Notes: generated by a model from the sequence alone, not told the origin. 64,000 nt of DNA from Azorinus chamasolen (GCA_963576725.1 OY755252.1:25240655-25304654), one strand, 5' to 3'; shown: positions 34,231 to 43,909, numbered from the stretch's first letter. Numbers and translations: made by a program.

Positions 34231-34905
34231 CATAACCCTTTCCTTCATATAAATGCCTTTTCATGCCTTAGCAAACAGACTTGACCCAGATCAGACAGGT
34301 CCTACAGGAGGTCTGCTCTTTTTGCATCATCCTCCTAGTACAAAGAAAAGCATAGCATATGGTTTGGGACTGAGAATTAAGCGTATATGCGAAAGAGAAT
34401 CCGACTATATTAGGGAAAGAAATATACTCAAGGGTCAGTTGAGGAAGAGAGGATATAGCGGCAGGATGATAGAAAATCAGTTGGTAAAGGGGAAAAACTT
34501 GACAGATCTGCCACGTTTGCAAAGAAACAAACGGTTAATAGAAAAATGAATAGGGTCCCTTTAGTTTTGACATATTCAAATCTACTTTCGAGTATACATG
34601 ACATTGTAAACAAACATTTAAAGATTTTGCACCAATCTAAGCGACTGAAAGGAGTATTCAACAAGTGCCATTTGTTGCATTCAGGTGTGATAAAAATCTA
34701 TCTGACACATTGGTGCATTCAAAAACTAACCGGATTGTTAAACCAAGCAATATAGTTTGTTCACAGGGTTGTACTACTTGCAGTATTCTTGAAATGTCAA
34801 GTATTAGGGACACAAATAGGCAATCAGTTTACAATGTGTCAACTAATAGTAACTGTAGAGAAAGAAATGTAGTTAAATGCAGTAAATGCGATGTAATCCT
34901 AGATA
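34231..34905 (+). pseudogene. Penelope-like retroelement remnant behind a truncated MITE
   Basis: 34231-34320 is the left half of a family A MITE. From about 34325 three frames in turn give protein-like text: AYGLGLRIKRICERESDYIR and KGQLRKRGYSGRMIENQLVK (34340-34547); VPLVLTYSNLLSSIHDIVNK and HLKILHQSKRLKGVF (34550-34660); VAFRCDKNLSDTLVHSK, CSQGCTTC and CRERNVVKCSKC (34667-34890). The order RGY...LI, PLVLTY...I...L, FRR-like NLxDxLV, then paired cysteines matches the segment between reverse transcriptase and GIY-YIG nuclease of Penelope-like elements, as I remember them. Two frameshifts make it dead, and the nuclease is missing. It lies in the last glutaminase intron, opposite strand. Confidence 0.65.
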
Positions 34906-36000
34906 GCAGACCGATGTTGGCCCAACGTCATATAATGGTTGTTATTACATTTGTTACTATAAACAGTAACATTTTTACACTCAAAATGGTCCTATATCGG
35001 TGAAAAAATTCAGTCGTATTGTCCGAGCGGGCATATACGAACTTGGTGACGGGCCAATAACCAATATATGCCCGCTGCCAAGATAATTGTTCTAAATCTA
35101 TAGCAACAGAACCCGGATTGGTGGCGAAGGTCTTATTCTGATCCGGTGCTGCAAATATTGCCAAAGTGCTCGTACACGTACCGATTAGCCCCAGTTCCCA
35201 AACCATAATCCTCGTCCGATTCGATTCAGATTTATGCACATGCACAGTACACTGTACCGGTAAAGTGAATTAAGTCTAGCCGCTAGTTCCATCGCCCATT
35301 ATTAGAATAGTGTAAATGAAAAAGTAGTAAAGTCAAGCAGGAAAAGACACACACAAAACGCCACCATCACCGAAACACCGACAGAAAGCAATTTATACAC
35401 ACACACACGCACACACACACATACAGGAGATGGAAATACCAAACACGAACAAATGCACAAGCACAAAGACACCAGACCAACACAAACGCAAGGGCGAACA
35501 CACACGCACATGCATGAGAGGAAAACCACAGACCCAAACAAACACATATAAAGTACAAAGACACCAAACAAACAAAAGCAAGGGTGACAAAGAGGGTGCC
35601 GCCTTGGAACGGTCAGTGGCAAAATCACCACTTGGGGTTTAAACCTAACCTCACACTTATCTCAAAGTCACCCTTGCTTTACAAATAGTGTAAATAACGG
35701 TATCCCCACCGGACTTACCCACAACATAGAAGACGGAAACCACATGACAATATGTAAAACATAGCATAATAACTGTGAAAATCCGTCAACTATGTACTCA
35801 ATGACTTTGTTGAAGTCAGAGCACCTGCAGGGAAGCCGTTAAGGGCACGACAGGGAAAAGTTATACATGAGTTTTAAGTTTGATCTTTATTAGAAAAATC
35901 GTATGTGCTTATAATGTTTGCTTGCTGTTGCCTGTTTTTTTAATTTAGTTAAAACCTCATTGGAGTTTTTTATAGATCAACAAAAGTGCCATAATGTCAC
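34906..36000. other. last-intron stretch with scattered short repeats
   Basis: A TTGGCCCAACGT motif at 34917-34929; an inverted pair GAGCGGGCATATAC / ATATATGCCCGCT at 35029-35077; a CA-rich tract at 35394-35425; and inverted AAGCAAGGGTGAC / GTCACCCTTGCTT at 35577-35683. The Cys-rich minus-strand ORFs at 35302-35631 are complements of CA-rich sequence and are not accepted as genes. Confidence 0.45.
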
Positions 36001-36002
36001 AA

Positions 36003-36769
36003 TATATGCCCGTCAAATGTCTGGAAGTTGAAAGGCTATTACTCCATATTAGGTGGCATAAAGTAAGGGGAGATAATTGTGGAGTGTCAAGGACATTCTT
36101 GCTATTTATCGAACCTGACTGAGACATTATGGTAGTATACATGCTGACCAAATTCGAAAAGGATTGGAATACAATTGTTTGAGTTAGAGAGCGGACAAGC
36201 AAAAGTCCACCGAAATTAATAGAGTAAGGGGAGATAATTCTTGAGTGTCAGAGACAATCTTGCTGGTTATCGAACTTGACTGAGACATTATGTTAATATT
36301 CATGCTGACCAAATCTGAAAAGGATTGGATTACATTTGTTTGAGTTAGAGAAAGGACAAGCAAAAATTCTCAGGACAAACAAAAATTCACGGAAATTCAT
36401 AAAGGGGAGATTATTCTGGAGTGTCTGGGGCAATCTTGCTGGTTATCAAACATGACTGAGACATTCTGTTAATATACATGCTGACAAAATTTGAAAAAGG
36501 ATTGGATTACATTTGTTTTAGTTAGAAAATGGGCAAGCGAAAATGCACGGAAATTCATTAAGTAAGGGGAGATAATTCCGGAGTGTCAGAGACAATCTTG
36601 CTGGTTATCGAACTTGACCGAGACATTATGGTAATGTACATGCTGACAAAATTTGAAAAGGATTGGATTGCTTTTGTTTGAGTTAGAGAGCAGACAAGCA
36701 AAAGTTCACGGACGGACGGACAGTGCCACGACATAATACGTCCCGTCTGAAGACGGGCGTATAAAAAAA
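36003..36769. mobile_element. satellite-bodied element, ATGCCCGTC/GACGGGCGT family
   Basis: Four units of roughly 160-175 bp (AAGTAAGGGGAGATAATTCT, GGAGTGTCAGAGACAATCTT, GCTGGTTATCGAACTTGACT, GAAAAGGATTGGATTACATT, GACAAGCAAAAGTTCACGG). Tail CGGACGGACGGACAGTG, then hairpin CCCGTCTGAAGACGGG, then CGTATAAAAAAA. Head ATATATGCCCGTC is the inverse of the tail. Confidence 0.75.
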
Positions 36770-36996
36770 GGTTAATTCCTGAATATCACAGTAACGCTTG
36801 ACATGTTCTTTGACTGCTATTAGACAAGATGTAATTAGTTTGGACAGTGTCATTTGACATCATCCAAATGACGTCAGGATAGCGCCATTCCCTCAGTTGA
36901 GTTTTTAAAACCGTTTTCACGGTGATAATTAGTGTCTGCTCTATCTCTGATCTGCTGAAATGTTCGCCAATGTTTTACAAATGTAATAATCATCAG

Positions 36997-37132
36997 GTTA
37001 TTACACGGATGACTAGGGCCACAGAGTGATATTGGCCCCTACCTTGAATTAGACACTCAGGCTAAAGCCCTTGGGCCAATATCAAGGTGGCGGGCCAATA
37101 TCACTCTGTGGCCATAGTCACCCGTGTAATAG
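36997..37132. mobile_element. foldback GGCCACAGAGTGATATTGGCC
   Basis: Outer arms ATTACACGGATGACTAGGGC / the inverse of ATTACACGGGTGACTATGGC; inner GCCACAGAGTGATATTGGCC on both sides; loop about 50 bp. No terminal duplication identified. Confidence 0.8.
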
Positions 37133-37145
37133 CTTCTATGTATAT

Positions 37146-37320
37146 TGGCATTGCGTTGGCGTTGGCTGATGCATGTTAGGCCAACGTCATCCATCCAACC
37201 ATCTTTCTCTCGTTGACGGCGTTGGCTGGTGTTTGTTGGGACAACATTGGGCCAACATTGCATAGCCAACTATAAAACACGATATGTCGGGTCAAAGTTG
37301 GCCCAACAGTGTTTCGATAG
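37146..37320. repeat. GTTGGCCCAAC-type repeats
   Basis: Repeated CGTTGGCTGATGCATGTTGG / TTGGCTGGTGTTTGTTGGGA, and ACATTGGGCCAACATTGC motifs. Related clusters occur at 11818-11910 and 38430-38640 (GTTGGCCCAACATACAC, ATGTTGGCCCAACGGTG). They form small interspersed blocks of unknown origin. Confidence 0.6.
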
Positions 37321-37739
37321 AAGTCGTAAAGTTATATTCAACAAATATTTTGTCTCATTTAATTTATAAAAAGAAAATTCTAAAAATTTAAATACAGAAT
37401 ATGTTAGGAGTAATAAAAAAAATGCTAGACACCCTGATTTAGCATTGCTATTTACTGTTTTAACCTGTAATAAGTATATTTAATTTTTCCCATTTATGAA
37501 CTTGAAAAATATTTAATTTGCGTATTACAAAAGATCTAGCCTTATTTTTAGATTTTCAATTAAAAATTAATATCTAGATCTATATTGTGCGAGGCGAGAC
37601 GACAACTTTATTAGACCGTGCCATTCGGCTGTGAATTTGTACATATCCAGTTCTAGAGCAGACGACACAAAGGTCAACCAAAAATGTGAGTAGATTCTAT
37701 ATATTAATTTCATCTGCATAAAATGTAGATTTTTAAAGG

Positions 37740-38300
37740 CTAACACCCTAATCCAACAGAGTTAAAATCATGAAAGACAGTTTCTAAAATAAATAAACAT
37801 TGTTTATAGCCAGTTACCTTGCAGTAATACTGTTGCTTACCAAATGACGATGTAGAAATATCTATACATCTATCACTTGATGTTTTACCACAATGTGCTG
37901 TTATAATATCCGGTATTTCATCAAATCCATAAAAAAGTGTCGGTAGATCTAATGAGATTTTTAAGGATAGTAGATCTAGATGTAGATCTAGTTCCAGCCT
38001 GTTAATGTATTGTGCACAAGAATACTTTTTTAGAGAGGAGATTTTTATAGATGCACCGATAGAAATGATTTGTATTGCACTTCGGGGCATAGGACCATGC
38101 ACATGTAGTTTTCCAAGAACTGGATATAAAGGAATATTCTGAGCTTGCACATTTATTTCTTCAGATAGATCTACCCTATGAAAACATGTAATCTGAGGAA
38201 GTGGAAAAGATGGTTTCCGCACAAGACGCTTGACTTTTTCAGATGTCTTTTTCAAATGACTTGTTAAATCATGATAATTACAGGATAAAAAAACTGGTTT
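37740..38300 (-). CDS. 171-codon ORF in glutaminase intron, unknown
   Basis: Open on the minus strand from at least 38255 (a TTG; the frame stays open a little further upstream, with no ATG chosen) to a stop at 37740. Pieces read KKTSEKVKRLVRKPSFPLPQ, YPVLGKLHVHGPMPRSAIQI, ISIGASIKISSLKKYSCAQY and LPTLFYGFDEIPDIITAHCG. Codon make-up looks protein-like for so AT-rich a region. It sits between the GTTGGCCCAAC clusters. It could be a retrocopied or trapped exon of another gene, part of a transposon, or chance. No domain recognised. Confidence 0.3.
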   Translation of the reverse strand, partial: KPVFLSCNYHDLTSHLKKTSEKVKRLVRKPSFPLPQITCFHRVDLSEEINVQAQNIPLYPVLGKLHVHGPMPRSAIQIISIGASIKISSLKKYSCAQYINRLELDLHLDLLSLKISLDLPTLFYGFDEIPDIITAHCGKTSSDRCIDISTSSFGKQQYYCKVTGYKQCLFILETVFHDFNSVGLGC

Positions 38301-38681
38301 GTTTGTTTGTTTCTACTAGTGTTTTTTGTGGCTTTTAAACAGTCCACCAACCTTCTGCATCCTAGCTAAATGCCATCATGACTTCACTCCTACCGGGTTT
38401 CAAACTTTATTGGAGACTGATGCCAACAAAAGTAATAGCTGGGCAATAGTTGGTACACTGTTGGCCCAACATACACTCGATGATAATACACATTTGCCAA
38501 TGTTGATCCAACATTGGTCCAAGGATAAGTGATATTTGGGTGATGTTGGCCCAACGGTGTGCCAACAGTTGGCCCAACCAATCCGCAACGAGCAAAACTA
38601 CATTGGGCAAAATCATTTTCCAACATTTGGCCAATATAGGCTTGCTATCTGGAATAGTGGATGTGGGCGAGACTGAGAGAG

Positions 38682-39019
38682 TTTTACCCTTTACCTCATA
38701 TATATGCATTTTGACACCTTTGCAAACATTGTAGACCTAGATCATATCGAGGGCTTGGTGGAAAACTATTCTAACTCCTTCACTTTAGTGAAGGAGTTAG
38801 AATAGTTTTGCACCAAGCCCTCGATATGGCTTCAAAAATAGTTGTCTGATCAGGGCCTGCTGTTAGCTCAGGAAATAATACAGATGTGATTTTACAGTTT
38901 ATTACATGGCCAATATTCAATACTTCATAATTTATGGCCATTATAAAGACTCATTTTATCAATATTCATGGGGTCATTATTTCTTACATGAATATTCATC
39001 AGGTATTTAAATGGGTTAA
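38682..39019 (+). mobile_element. family A MITE with nested GAGGGCTTGGTG foldback
   Basis: Outer copy TTTACCCTTTACCTCATATA ... TATTTAAATGGGTTAA. In its left hairpin arm sits a near-perfect 84-bp foldback at 38744-38827: ATATCGAGGGCTTGGTG, CTATTCTAACTCCTTCAC, pairing through a TTTAG loop. Ends about 30 bp from exon w11. Confidence 0.8.
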
Positions 39020-39049
39020 AATAGATGTGGTAAATCATTAAATAATCAC

Positions 39050-39190
39050 CTGTCTATTACAAATGGTGAACATTTGCACTTGTCTAGCAGAAACCTAACT
39101 ACAGTCCCGTGTCCCTCTGCAGCCGCGATATGCAACGCTGTCCTTCCATCATAGTCTGCCTGGTCCATATCTACTCCCCCAAGAGCAAAC
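39050..39190 (-). CDS. GLS: glutaminase exon w11 (ankyrin repeat)
   Basis: Encodes [38 protein letters not shown] and KCSPFVID, ending with two bases of an Arg codon. The [14 protein letters not shown] ankyrin consensus aligns with human DSRTALHVAAAEGHVEVVKF. Of two candidate donors, gtaata after TTT would break the frame; GTGATT after GACAG gives DRWGFRPVDDA across the junction, matching human DRWNNTPMDEA, so it is chosen. The intron that follows is about 4.9 kb. Confidence 0.94.
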
Positions 39191-39249
39191 CTGGTGTACA
39201 AATGCAAAAATAAAAGTTGGTTTTATAAAGCTTACAGAGTATTAAGAGT

Positions 39250-40543
39250 ATTAACTCTTTACTCCATAAATACGCCTTTCTACGCCTTTGCAGAATAGAT
39301 CCAGATCAAATCACTCCATATAATATAGATCTGATTCAACAGTTTTTGTCAAAGCAAAACATTTCCCCGAAAAGTTTACATTATAAAATTACAGCCAATA
39401 AATATTCATAATGTCATTACAGTTAAACTCGGTTATAACGAGTTCCAAGGGACTGAATGATTTACTTTGCTATAAACATTATTCGCTATATTGATAGTAC
39501 GAGTTCGCTTTAAATTATGACTCTGGCACACGACTGTTCAAAACTTTATTAAACCATAATTCAGACAAGCAAACCTAAGTTCTCACGGATTGAGTGTTAT
39601 GTGACTATTCTTTTGCTCAAAATAGTCATATAAAATGAAAATTTAGTCACATAAAAAGAAAAAAGACAAAAGATATTTTGTTCTCAGTGTCACATAACCA
39701 TCAATTCGTGCGAGCGAATATGCGTAAAGATCAAACTCCCAAAATGTACATCATACATCTTACTCATTTGTGGAAGAAATCAGTCATTTGCTTTAGAACA
39801 CACGTTGATGCTTGACACTTTCCAAAGATTTGTTTGATTTTATTTGGTTGTTGCTACAATGCCCGGTGCAAATTGTATATAGTGGACAAAGACTCCGCGT
39901 ATATGGGCATGGGCAAATATTCCTTATCTGTGTCATCATCAGAGTCAGCGGTATTTTTAGTGGAAAATGCTGAAATAATAATCGAACAAGGAGGGAATAA
40001 CAAAACCAAAAGACTTCAAGTATTCATTTTGAAAATAAAAAACGAGCATCATATCTTAATGATGTTTAGCTATAACAGGTACTTTAAAGAGCATATATGC
40101 CCCATGGCTAGCGGTGTAAAATTATACCTTACCGCTACACAATGTTAATTATACCATACCACCGTGAACAATACATGTTTACTGAATGCTTCACAGTTCG
40201 CCCCAACACTAGTGTGTTTTAACACCTATGGGACATGGTGTTATTCGTGCAAAATACACAGGTGATTGAAGATAGTAGCAAGGTGAAACTTCGCTTTAAT
40301 GAAGGAATTTTAAAGTGTTTTGTGAATAAAGGTACTAGGAAATCAGTTCGCCATAAGCAAAAATTTGCTCTAACCAACTTCGTACTAAACATTATATAGA
40401 CTGTATAGAATTAATGAAGATATCGGCCGGGGAACGAAATTTAGTTTGCTATAAGCAGAAATTCGCTTTATCTGAGTTCGTTATAAATAAGTTTTACTGT
40501 ATTTCTTAGATTTTAGATAAATATTGAACAGAGAAAGTTTTAA
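39250..40543 (+). mobile_element. family A MITE split by a 1.1-kb transposon
   Basis: Outer copy begins TTAACTCTTTACTCCATAAA and resumes after the insert with TTTCTTAGATTTTAGATAAA, ending GAGAAAGTTTTAA. The hairpin is decayed. Confidence 0.75.
39420..40499. mobile_element. 1080-bp TA-flanked TIR transposon
   Basis: Left end CAGTTAAACTCGGTTATAAC, right end the inverse of CAGTAAAACTTATTTATAAC. TA precedes and follows. Joining the flanks restores GTCATTATTTCTTA of the outer MITE, proving a TA target duplication. Inside, GTTCGC.TATAA and CGAATTTC-like motifs repeat at both ends. A 104-codon ORF at 39834-40148 shows no transposase motif, so it is probably non-autonomous (Tc1/mariner/pogo-like target preference). 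Confidence 0.8.
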
Positions 40544-40782
40544 CCCTTTCCCTGTTTATTACAAATTTCAATACCCACTGAATATTCATGGAGAAAATAG
40601 TTATAATGAAATATGGAAGGTGGAACATTTTAGCCATTTCAGGAACAAAAGAAACACATCTATCAAATTCTATTAGCAAACAGAGCAGACCCTGATCAGA
40701 CGGCTCCTTTAGGAGCCGTCTGATCTGTGTCTACTCTGTTTGCAGATGCGTGAAAACAGGTTTATATAAGGGAAATGTTTAA
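40540..40782 (-). mobile_element. family A MITE, reversed, full length
   Basis: TTAACCCTTTCCCTGTTTAT ... TATAAGGGAAATGTTTAA, sharing a TTAA with the previous copy. Hairpin at about 40676-40744, arms GCAAACAGAGCAGACCCTGA / TCTGTGTCTACTCTGTTTGC, tip GGCTCCTTTAGGAGCC. Confidence 0.86.
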
Positions 40783-40918
40783 GCAGCAACCTGCTTTGAA
40801 GATCATTATTTCTGTTCATTCAGTGGTCTCAGTAGACGAGTTCTACTGGTATCTACAGTACATGTTTCTGCGTTTTCATGCCAAAAAAAAAATCCTGCTA
40901 AAACTATCATCTGCTGTA

Positions 40919-41130
40919 CAGTAGAACCTTTTTAAACGGACATTCATTTATTGAACACAGGTGTATTAAAAAGCAGGTGGTAGCTTTATACAGGTCAAAA
41001 GTAATGCAGAAAGCTCCTAAAGGAGCTTTCTGCATTACTTTTGACCTGTATTAAGCTACCACATGCCTTACAGACCCATACAAATGTAATTAGAACTCTT
41101 TTTGATGGCTGCTTAAGACAGGTTCTACTG
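40919..41130. mobile_element. TA-class MITE, GTAGAACC subfamily (B7)
   Basis: CAGTAGAACCTTTTTAAACG ... CTTAAGACAGGTTCTACTG, flanked by TA. Hairpin CAGGTGGTAGCTTTATACAG ... tip AGCTCCTAAAGGAGCT. It is inserted in the downstream copy of a duplicated exon w10 donor segment. Confidence 0.86.
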
Positions 41131-41131
41131 T

Positions 41132-41192
41132 ACTTACCTTCTGAAAATATATATGCCTGCTAAAACTATCATCTACTGTACTTACCTTCTCA
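41132..41192 (-). repeat. duplicated splice-donor segment of exon w10
   Basis: The intron start next to exon w10 (TGCTAAAACTATCATCTACT, GTACTTACCTTCT on the plus strand, 41157-41190) recurs at 40897-40918 plus 41131-41142, interrupted by MITE B7. The copy includes a full donor-like ACTTACCTTCT. Confidence 0.8.
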
Positions 41193-41340
41193 AGGCTGAG
41201 ACATCACTGTTGTATGCACTGAACAATAAATTTACCACCTCCATTGCACGAGATTCAATCTTTCGCTTGCATGGGTCAATCTTCTTTGGTGTAAACTTGA
41301 GGTTATCATAGTGATGGAAATTAAATTTAGCCACCAGGTC
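41186..41340 (-). CDS. GLS: glutaminase exon w10 (linker to ankyrin repeats)
   Basis: Starts DLVAKFNFHHYDNLKFTPKK and ends with VNLLFSAYNSDVSALR plus two bases of Arg. It aligns with human DLVSLCNFHNYDNLRHFAKK and INLLFAAYTGDVSALRR, the helical start of the C-terminal ankyrin region. Acceptor tttgcag, donor gtaagt-like. A second copy of the donor sequence plus about 25 bp of following intron lies 50 bp downstream. Confidence 0.95.
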
Positions 41341-41675
41341 CTGCAAATATCAAAAAAGTTCTACTGCTTAAACTCTACAGACATATTGATATGGTGATAC
41401 CTATACATCACCCCCACTCTCATTTGTGAGGGTATAATAGCCCTAAATAATATGCAGGCTTTATAATAAGTAAAAGGCATAAAATAGTAAATTTTCTAAT
41501 ATCTTTGATAATCTTGCCTTCGCAGTAAAACAGTAAATCCAGATCACGAGTCTGATCAGGGATCTGTTTGCTTATATTGTACAGATCTGATATTTATTGC
41601 CAAGGCAATAATTCCTTATTTCATATTTCAATACTGTTACAGAATATGCCTTTAATGCCTTTGCAAACAGCTTAC

Positions 41676-41807
41676 CCTTGAGAATTCCACCCCTCTCACA
41701 CTGTTGCCCCATGAGTCTAGGGCTGGGCTCCACACAAACATGCCCATCTTGTTGGGTACCACGAGCATGATTCCTCCTGACACACCAGACTTGGCTGGTA
41801 GACCCAC
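41676..41807 (-). CDS. GLS: glutaminase exon w9 (end of catalytic domain)
   Basis: A 44-codon phase 0-0 exon: [44 protein letters not shown]. It aligns with human [39 protein letters not shown]; the Val of KSGVSGG is human Val484. Acceptor catag, donor gtaagc. Both flanks carry TTAA-class MITE debris: a MITE arm reading ttgcaaacag ends directly at the donor side, and a fuller copy starts about 25 bp upstream of the acceptor. Confidence 0.95.
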
Positions 41808-41831
41808 CTATGAAAAGAGAATAGCTGTTTC

Positions 41832-42085
41832 TAAATCCTATACCGAATACAAATGCCTTTTTACACCTTTGCAATCAGAGTAGATCCAGATCAGACAGCT
41901 CATGTAGGATCAGTCTGATCAGGGTCTACACTGTTTGGTTATGAGATAATATAAATCTCATTGTTCAGTTTCCGCTAGGGCACAAATTCTTCTTGTACAT
42001 ATAGCATTATAAAAATTCAGCTAATAAATATTCATGATTTCATTTACTTCTTACATTAATATTCATCAGATAAAGGCTTAAAAGA
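41832..42085 (+). mobile_element. family A MITE beside exon w9
   Basis: Starts near AATACAAATGCCTTTTTACA, arms GCAATCAGAGTAGATCCAGA / GGGTCTACACTGTTTGG, right half ATTCATGATTTCATTTACTT, end GATAAAGGCTTAA. A further broken copy at about 41510-41672 ends at the donor of exon w9. Confidence 0.7.
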
Positions 42086-42154
42086 AAATACTTGATAAAA
42101 CCATTTTCTAATGACAAAATTTGCTCAGCACATGAGTGGTTAAAAGTGGCCTAC

Positions 42155-42331
42155 CTTAAAAGCAAACTCCCCTGAGTAATCATACATGCCACAGGACAAC
42201 ATGAGAGACAGTGTATCCCGTACTGCCGGGGCTGAGAAAACCTTGTCACCGGTGATTGGGCAAATACCCCCATTAGCGAGCGTGGCTGCTATAACTGACC
42301 CTGACTCACAGGTCACCTCTAAAGAACACAG
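42155..42331 (-). CDS. GLS: glutaminase exon w8 (catalytic core)
   Basis: A 59-codon phase 0-0 exon starting [20 protein letters not shown], with [19 protein letters not shown] in the middle and [13 protein letters not shown] at its end. It aligns with human LCSIEVTCESASVMAATLAN and CGMYDFSGQFAFHVG; the Tyr of CGMY is human Tyr466. Acceptor attacag, donor gtaggc. About 60 bp of its 5' half plus the acceptor and flanking intron recur at 43502-43603. Confidence 0.96.
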
Positions 42332-42416
42332 CTGTAATAAAGACACAAAATAGTGTTAATAGGGATATGTATACAGAGCTACAAATAAAGGTGTGTACTT
42401 AAATACTAAAATCGTC

Positions 42417-42513
42417 ATTTCTCCACCAAACCCTATACTGTGACCACTCTTTAGAATCGTCTCTTTGAGACGATTCTAAAGAGTGGTCAAAGTATAGGGT
42501 TTGGTGGAGAAAT
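42417..42513. mobile_element. foldback TTTCTCCACCAAACCC
   Basis: Almost perfect 97-bp inverted repeat: TTTCTCCACCAAACCCTATA ... TATAGGGTTTGGTGGAGAAA, inner arm GACCACTCTTTAGAATCGTC, tip GTCTCTTTGAGAC. A smaller relative (TTCTCCACCAAACTGTATCT / ATGGGGTTTGGCGTAGAA) is nested in a family A copy at 55916-55988. Confidence 0.85.
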
Positions 42514-42616
42514 AAAGGAGTTATTCTTGAAAATGTTTAAATTAACGCACCTTATCTGGACCCCTGTGTATAATTAAACTTTATTCTCTGACATAGACAC
42601 CAGTCATAGGTAATTA

Positions 42617-43466
42617 CAGTAAAACCTGGCTAATCCGACTTTAGTAAAGAAAGTTTTTAAGTAGGTCCTTAACCCTTTCCCTGTTGCATATTCATGTAAG
42701 AAATAATGACATAATGAATATCAATTAGATTATTTTTACATAGGTATATAAACACAGAATATTTTGGCTGACAGGAAGAAACGGTAGAATCAGATCTATA
42801 TTATACCATAAGCAAACAGACCAGACCCTGATAAGACGGCTCCTATGGGAGTCTACTGAGTCTACTCTGTTTGCAAAGGCTTGAAAAAGCATTTATATGA
42901 GGGAAAGGCATAACCCATTCCTCTATAGGGTATTTTTAGACCCAACCTCTTTGAAAGAATCTACCCAAAAGGAGCTTTAACTAAAGAAAAGGATTTTTTT
43001 TAGAATTTTGTCGTTTGAAACCATTGTGATAAATAGAGCATTTGCTCCTATAGGAGCAAATGCTCTATTTATCACAATGGTTTCAACAGGCGACTTTTAC
43101 AGTGGCTTAACCCATTCCTCTACAGGCTATTTTTAGACCCAACCTCTTTGAAAGAATCTACCCAAAAGGAGCTTTAACTAAAGAAAAGGATTTTTTTTAG
43201 AATTCAGTCGTTTGAAACCATTGTGATAAATAGAGCATTTGCTCCTATAGGAGCAAATGCTCTATTTATCACAATGGTTTCAACAGGCGACTTTTACAGT
43301 GGCGTAGAAAGGCGTATTTATGGAGGAAAGGGTTAATACAGGGTGAAAGTCAGGCAGAAAACTCCCAGAGGAGATTTCTGCATGACTTTCAACTTGCATT
43401 AAGCTACTACCTGTCTTAAAGACTGATAATAATACTAATTTGAATGTTTGGATTAGCGAGGTTTAC
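42617..43466. mobile_element. TA-class MITE split by a TTAA-class composite (B12)
   Basis: Left end CAGTAAAACCTGGCTAATCC, right end TTGGATTAGCGAGGTTTACAG. The inside is interrupted at its own TTAA by 42669-43336: a reversed family A copy plus two tandem family C units. Closing the TTAA restores GTAGGTCCTTAATACAGGGT, the normal TA-class arm. Confidence 0.8.
42908..43304. repeat. tandem duplication of a family C unit
   Basis: Two nearly identical copies of about 195 bp (CCCATTCCTCTA, AGACCCAACCTCTTTGAAAG, AACTAAAGAAAAGGATTTTT, hairpin GATAAATAGAGCATTTGCTC with tip TTGCTCCTATAGGAGCAA, CAGGCGACTTTTACAGTGGC). Confidence 0.88.
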
Positions 43467-43560
43467 AGTAGTTGGAAGACAAAACAGGAAGAACAGACAT
43501 CTTAGCCAGCGTGGCTGCGATAATTGACCCTGACTCACAGGTCACCTCTAAAGAACACAG
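43453..43560 (-). pseudogene. partial duplicate of glutaminase exon w8
   Basis: Repeats the acceptor and the first part of exon w8: [19 protein letters not shown], then diverges at a breakpoint near 43502 into unrelated sequence (KMSVLPVLSSNYCKPR) and a TAA. The copied intron flank extends to about 43603 with only a few mismatches. The donor half of the exon is missing. Because exon w7 ends in phase 0, splicing into this copy would stay in frame, then stop after about 35 codons. It lies between exons w7 and w8 in the direction of transcription. Confidence 0.88.
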
Positions 43561-43909
43561 CTGTAATAAAGACACAAAATAGTGTTCATAGGGATATGTA
43601 TAGTAAAATTTTGATTCTCCGAAATAGACACCAGTCATAGTTAATTACAGTAAAACATGGCTAATCCAACTTTAGTAAAGAAGAATTGAGAACTTTTTAG
43701 GCAGGTGGTTGTTTCAAACAAAAATAAATCATTATTGTTTAAAATTAAACGTCAACTATTATATAATTTTGAAGAATATGTACATAAGAACTCTTATCAG
43801 GGTCTGCAATGTTTGCCATGTCATTTCTTTAAAATTAAACGAATCTGCTAAAAATGTAAATAACAAAAAACAACAAGAGAATGTTCAAAAGTGATAGACA
43901 AGCGCTTAC

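Noticed and set aside
35302..35642. Cys-rich minus-strand ORFs (65-109 codons) as a small secreted peptide gene
   Set aside because: Composition reflects the complement of CA-rich sequence; three overlapping frames look alike.
39059..39190. Exon w11 ending at the gtaata site (39060)
   Set aside because: That donor breaks the frame into exon w12; the GTGATT donor at 39049 restores the conserved DRW junction.
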